Assembly: GCA_002412925.1 (NCBI GenBank) | Contig: DHVZ01000080.1 | Span: forward strand, 1 to 64,000 | DNA from: Anaerolineales bacterium UBA5195 | Lineage (GTDB): Bacteria > Chloroflexota > Anaerolineae > Anaerolineales > Villigracilaceae | Reading direction: 5' to 3' | Length of the DNA: 64,000 nucleotides | Position numbers and translations under genes: made by a program | Shown: one piece after another, positions 63,024 through 64,000 of the stretch | How the letters are laid out: each line of letters starts with the position of its first letter | How positions within the stretch are numbered: the first letter of the stretch is position 1 | The notes under the pieces: model-generated | The model's database searches: none | What the model saw: only the letters and a program-made list of their open reading frames with translations | Told to the model about the DNA's origin: nothing

Positions 63024-64000
63024 AGCGTGAAGTAAAAAGTTGCGCCCCGGTTGGGTTCAGCCTCGGCCCAGATGCGGCCGCCGTGTCGCAAAATGATGCG
63101 CTGAACGTTGGCCAGCCCCACACCGGTACCTTCAAATTCACTTTCAGTGTGCAGGCGCTGAAAAAGGCCAAAAAGTTTCCCGGCCTGGCTCATTTCGAAA
63201 CCGACACCGTTATCACGGATAAAATATGCGCCGATCCCCTCGATACGCATATACCCGATTTCGATTTTGGCTTTCTCGCGGGCGCAGGTGTATTTGATGG
63301 CATTTCCAATTAGATTGGCAAAAACCTGGCGGATGAGGATTGGGTCGGCGGTGGTGGGAGGCAGGTCGCCCAGAACCCATTCGATCTTCCGTTTGGAAGT
63401 TTCTGGGGCGAAGGATGCGATCATTTCCTGGGCCACTTCGTTAAGTTCCACGCTGGTTTTGGTCAGCGGCTTGCGGTTGAGACGCGAGAAATCGAGCAGC
63501 GCGTTGATCAACTCTTCCATCTTTCGGCTGGAGGCAGAGACCTTCTCGAGCATCTGCCGGGCTTCGACCGGGAGTTGCCCGGCGTATTCATTCATCAGGA
63601 TACCGACAAAGCCGGAAATGCCGCGGAGTGGGGCGCGCAGGTCGTGAGCGACCGAATAGCTGAATGTTTCCAGTTCCTGGTTGATGGCCGAGAGCTGTTC
63701 GGTGCGCTCAGCGACCCGCTCTTCCAGTCGGCTGGCATGTTTCTGGACTGTTTCGTACAGGCGGGCATTTTCGATGGCAAGGGCGATCGTTCCGCAGAGC
63801 TGCCGGGTGAGTTCCAGGACGCTCGCGGAAATGGTTTCGGCGGCCTGGGAGGTGTAAAGGTAAAGCGCCCCGATTAAATTATCTTTGGCGATTAGTGGAA
63901 AGAGGAGCTGCCAACCTTTCCCGGATAGGAACGGAGTATTTTCGAGTTTTCCGCCCGGTTCCGAGTTCCAAATCACAGGTTTCTGTGAAGTAACCAGATC
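63020..64000 (-). CDS. Sensor histidine kinase, 5' end outside the window
   Basis: The reading frame is still open at the window end, so the N-terminus is missing. The visible 326 residues begin in a GAF-like domain (about 1-95; FPLIAKDNLIGALYLYTSQA, GTIALAIENARLYE), then a coiled coil, a HisKA domain with FSYSVAHDLRAPLRGISGF, and a HATPase domain with NLIGNAIKYTCAREKAK and RDNGVGFEM. It lacks a receiver domain in the visible part. It resembles the kinase at 49514 in its GAF-HisKA-HATPase order and in ending with GG-R-x-WAE...GATFYFTL-like sequence. Confidence 0.92.
   Translation of the reverse strand, partial: DLVTSQKPVIWNSEPGGKLENTPFLSGKGWQLLFPLIAKDNLIGALYLYTSQAAETISASVLELTRQLCGTIALAIENARLYETVQKHASRLEERVAERTEQLSAINQELETFSYSVAHDLRAPLRGISGFVGILMNEYAGQLPVEARQMLEKVSASSRKMEELINALLDFSRLNRKPLTKTSVELNEVAQEMIASFAPETSKRKIEWVLGDLPPTTADPILIRQVFANLIGNAIKYTCAREKAKIEIGYMRIEGIGAYFIRDNGVGFEMSQAGKLFGLFQRLHTESEFEGTGVGLANVQRIILRHGGRIWAEAEPNRGATFYFTL

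Overview
The window looks like chromosomal DNA from an Anaerolineae-type member of the Chloroflexota. This is inferred from the mix of genes: many lipoprotein-dependent ABC importers, a ROK regulator, hybrid membrane histidine kinases, an unlinked Roadblock/LC7 protein, no phage or plasmid genes, moderately high GC, and many short palindromic intergenic repeats. No rRNA, tRNA, CRISPR array, transposase or replication origin was seen. About 52 genes are supported, most on the + strand, in short operons separated by clear intrinsic terminators.

Layout. 1-4.4 kb: the end of a surface-polysaccharide region (a decayed acyltransferase fragment, asparagine synthase, GT4 glycosyltransferase, WecA/MraY-like sugar-phosphate transferase). 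4.4-10.7 kb: nucleotide and central metabolism (guaB, Roadblock/LC7, pyrG, plsC, eno). 10.8-17.3 kb: a maltodextrin-type sugar uptake and degradation unit (ROK regulator, binding lipoprotein, two permeases, GH13 enzyme). 17.3-20.3 kb: a giant polytopic membrane protein. 20.35-29.1 kb: a tryptophan operon, trpE-trpS-trpG-trpD-trpC-trpF-trpB-trpA, behind a strong promoter and a T-box leader with a UGG specifier. Trp synthesis and Trp-tRNA charging are therefore probably controlled together by uncharged tRNA-Trp. 29.1-33.7 kb: an unknown membrane protein converging on an Hsp70-like ATPase paired with a GyrA-CTD-like beta-pinwheel protein. 33.8-38.6 kb: a complete branched-chain amino acid-type ABC importer. 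38.7-46.1 kb: small oxidoreductase/VOC proteins, a sirtuin, an ABC-2 exporter with an embedded DUF2785 gene, and an M1 peptidase lipoprotein. 46.2-49.3 kb: two paralogous small secreted proteins, a deoxynucleoside kinase-like protein, a pirin and a Nudix hydrolase. 49.5-56.7 kb: two membrane histidine kinases around a YbaK deacylase, then a GT-C type membrane glycosyltransferase. 56.7-64 kb: typA, a transglutaminase-like lipoprotein, a hemolysin III family protein, an ABC-F ATPase with an elaborate leader, and a histidine kinase cut by the window end.

Regulation is the most unusual part. The ABC-F gene is preceded by an extended -10 promoter, a 34-codon nearly leaderless upstream ORF, an intrinsic terminator and a hairpin beside the Shine-Dalgarno. 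This is the architecture of drug-sensing ribosome-mediated attenuation. Several other genes have a TATAAT-like box only 6-10 nt before the start codon and no Shine-Dalgarno, which suggests leaderless mRNAs. Repeat families include two copies of a roughly 100-bp nested-hairpin element whose stems differ by compensating changes, and three copies of a GTCATTG-type element in the trp operon, one of which encodes the C-terminus of TrpC.
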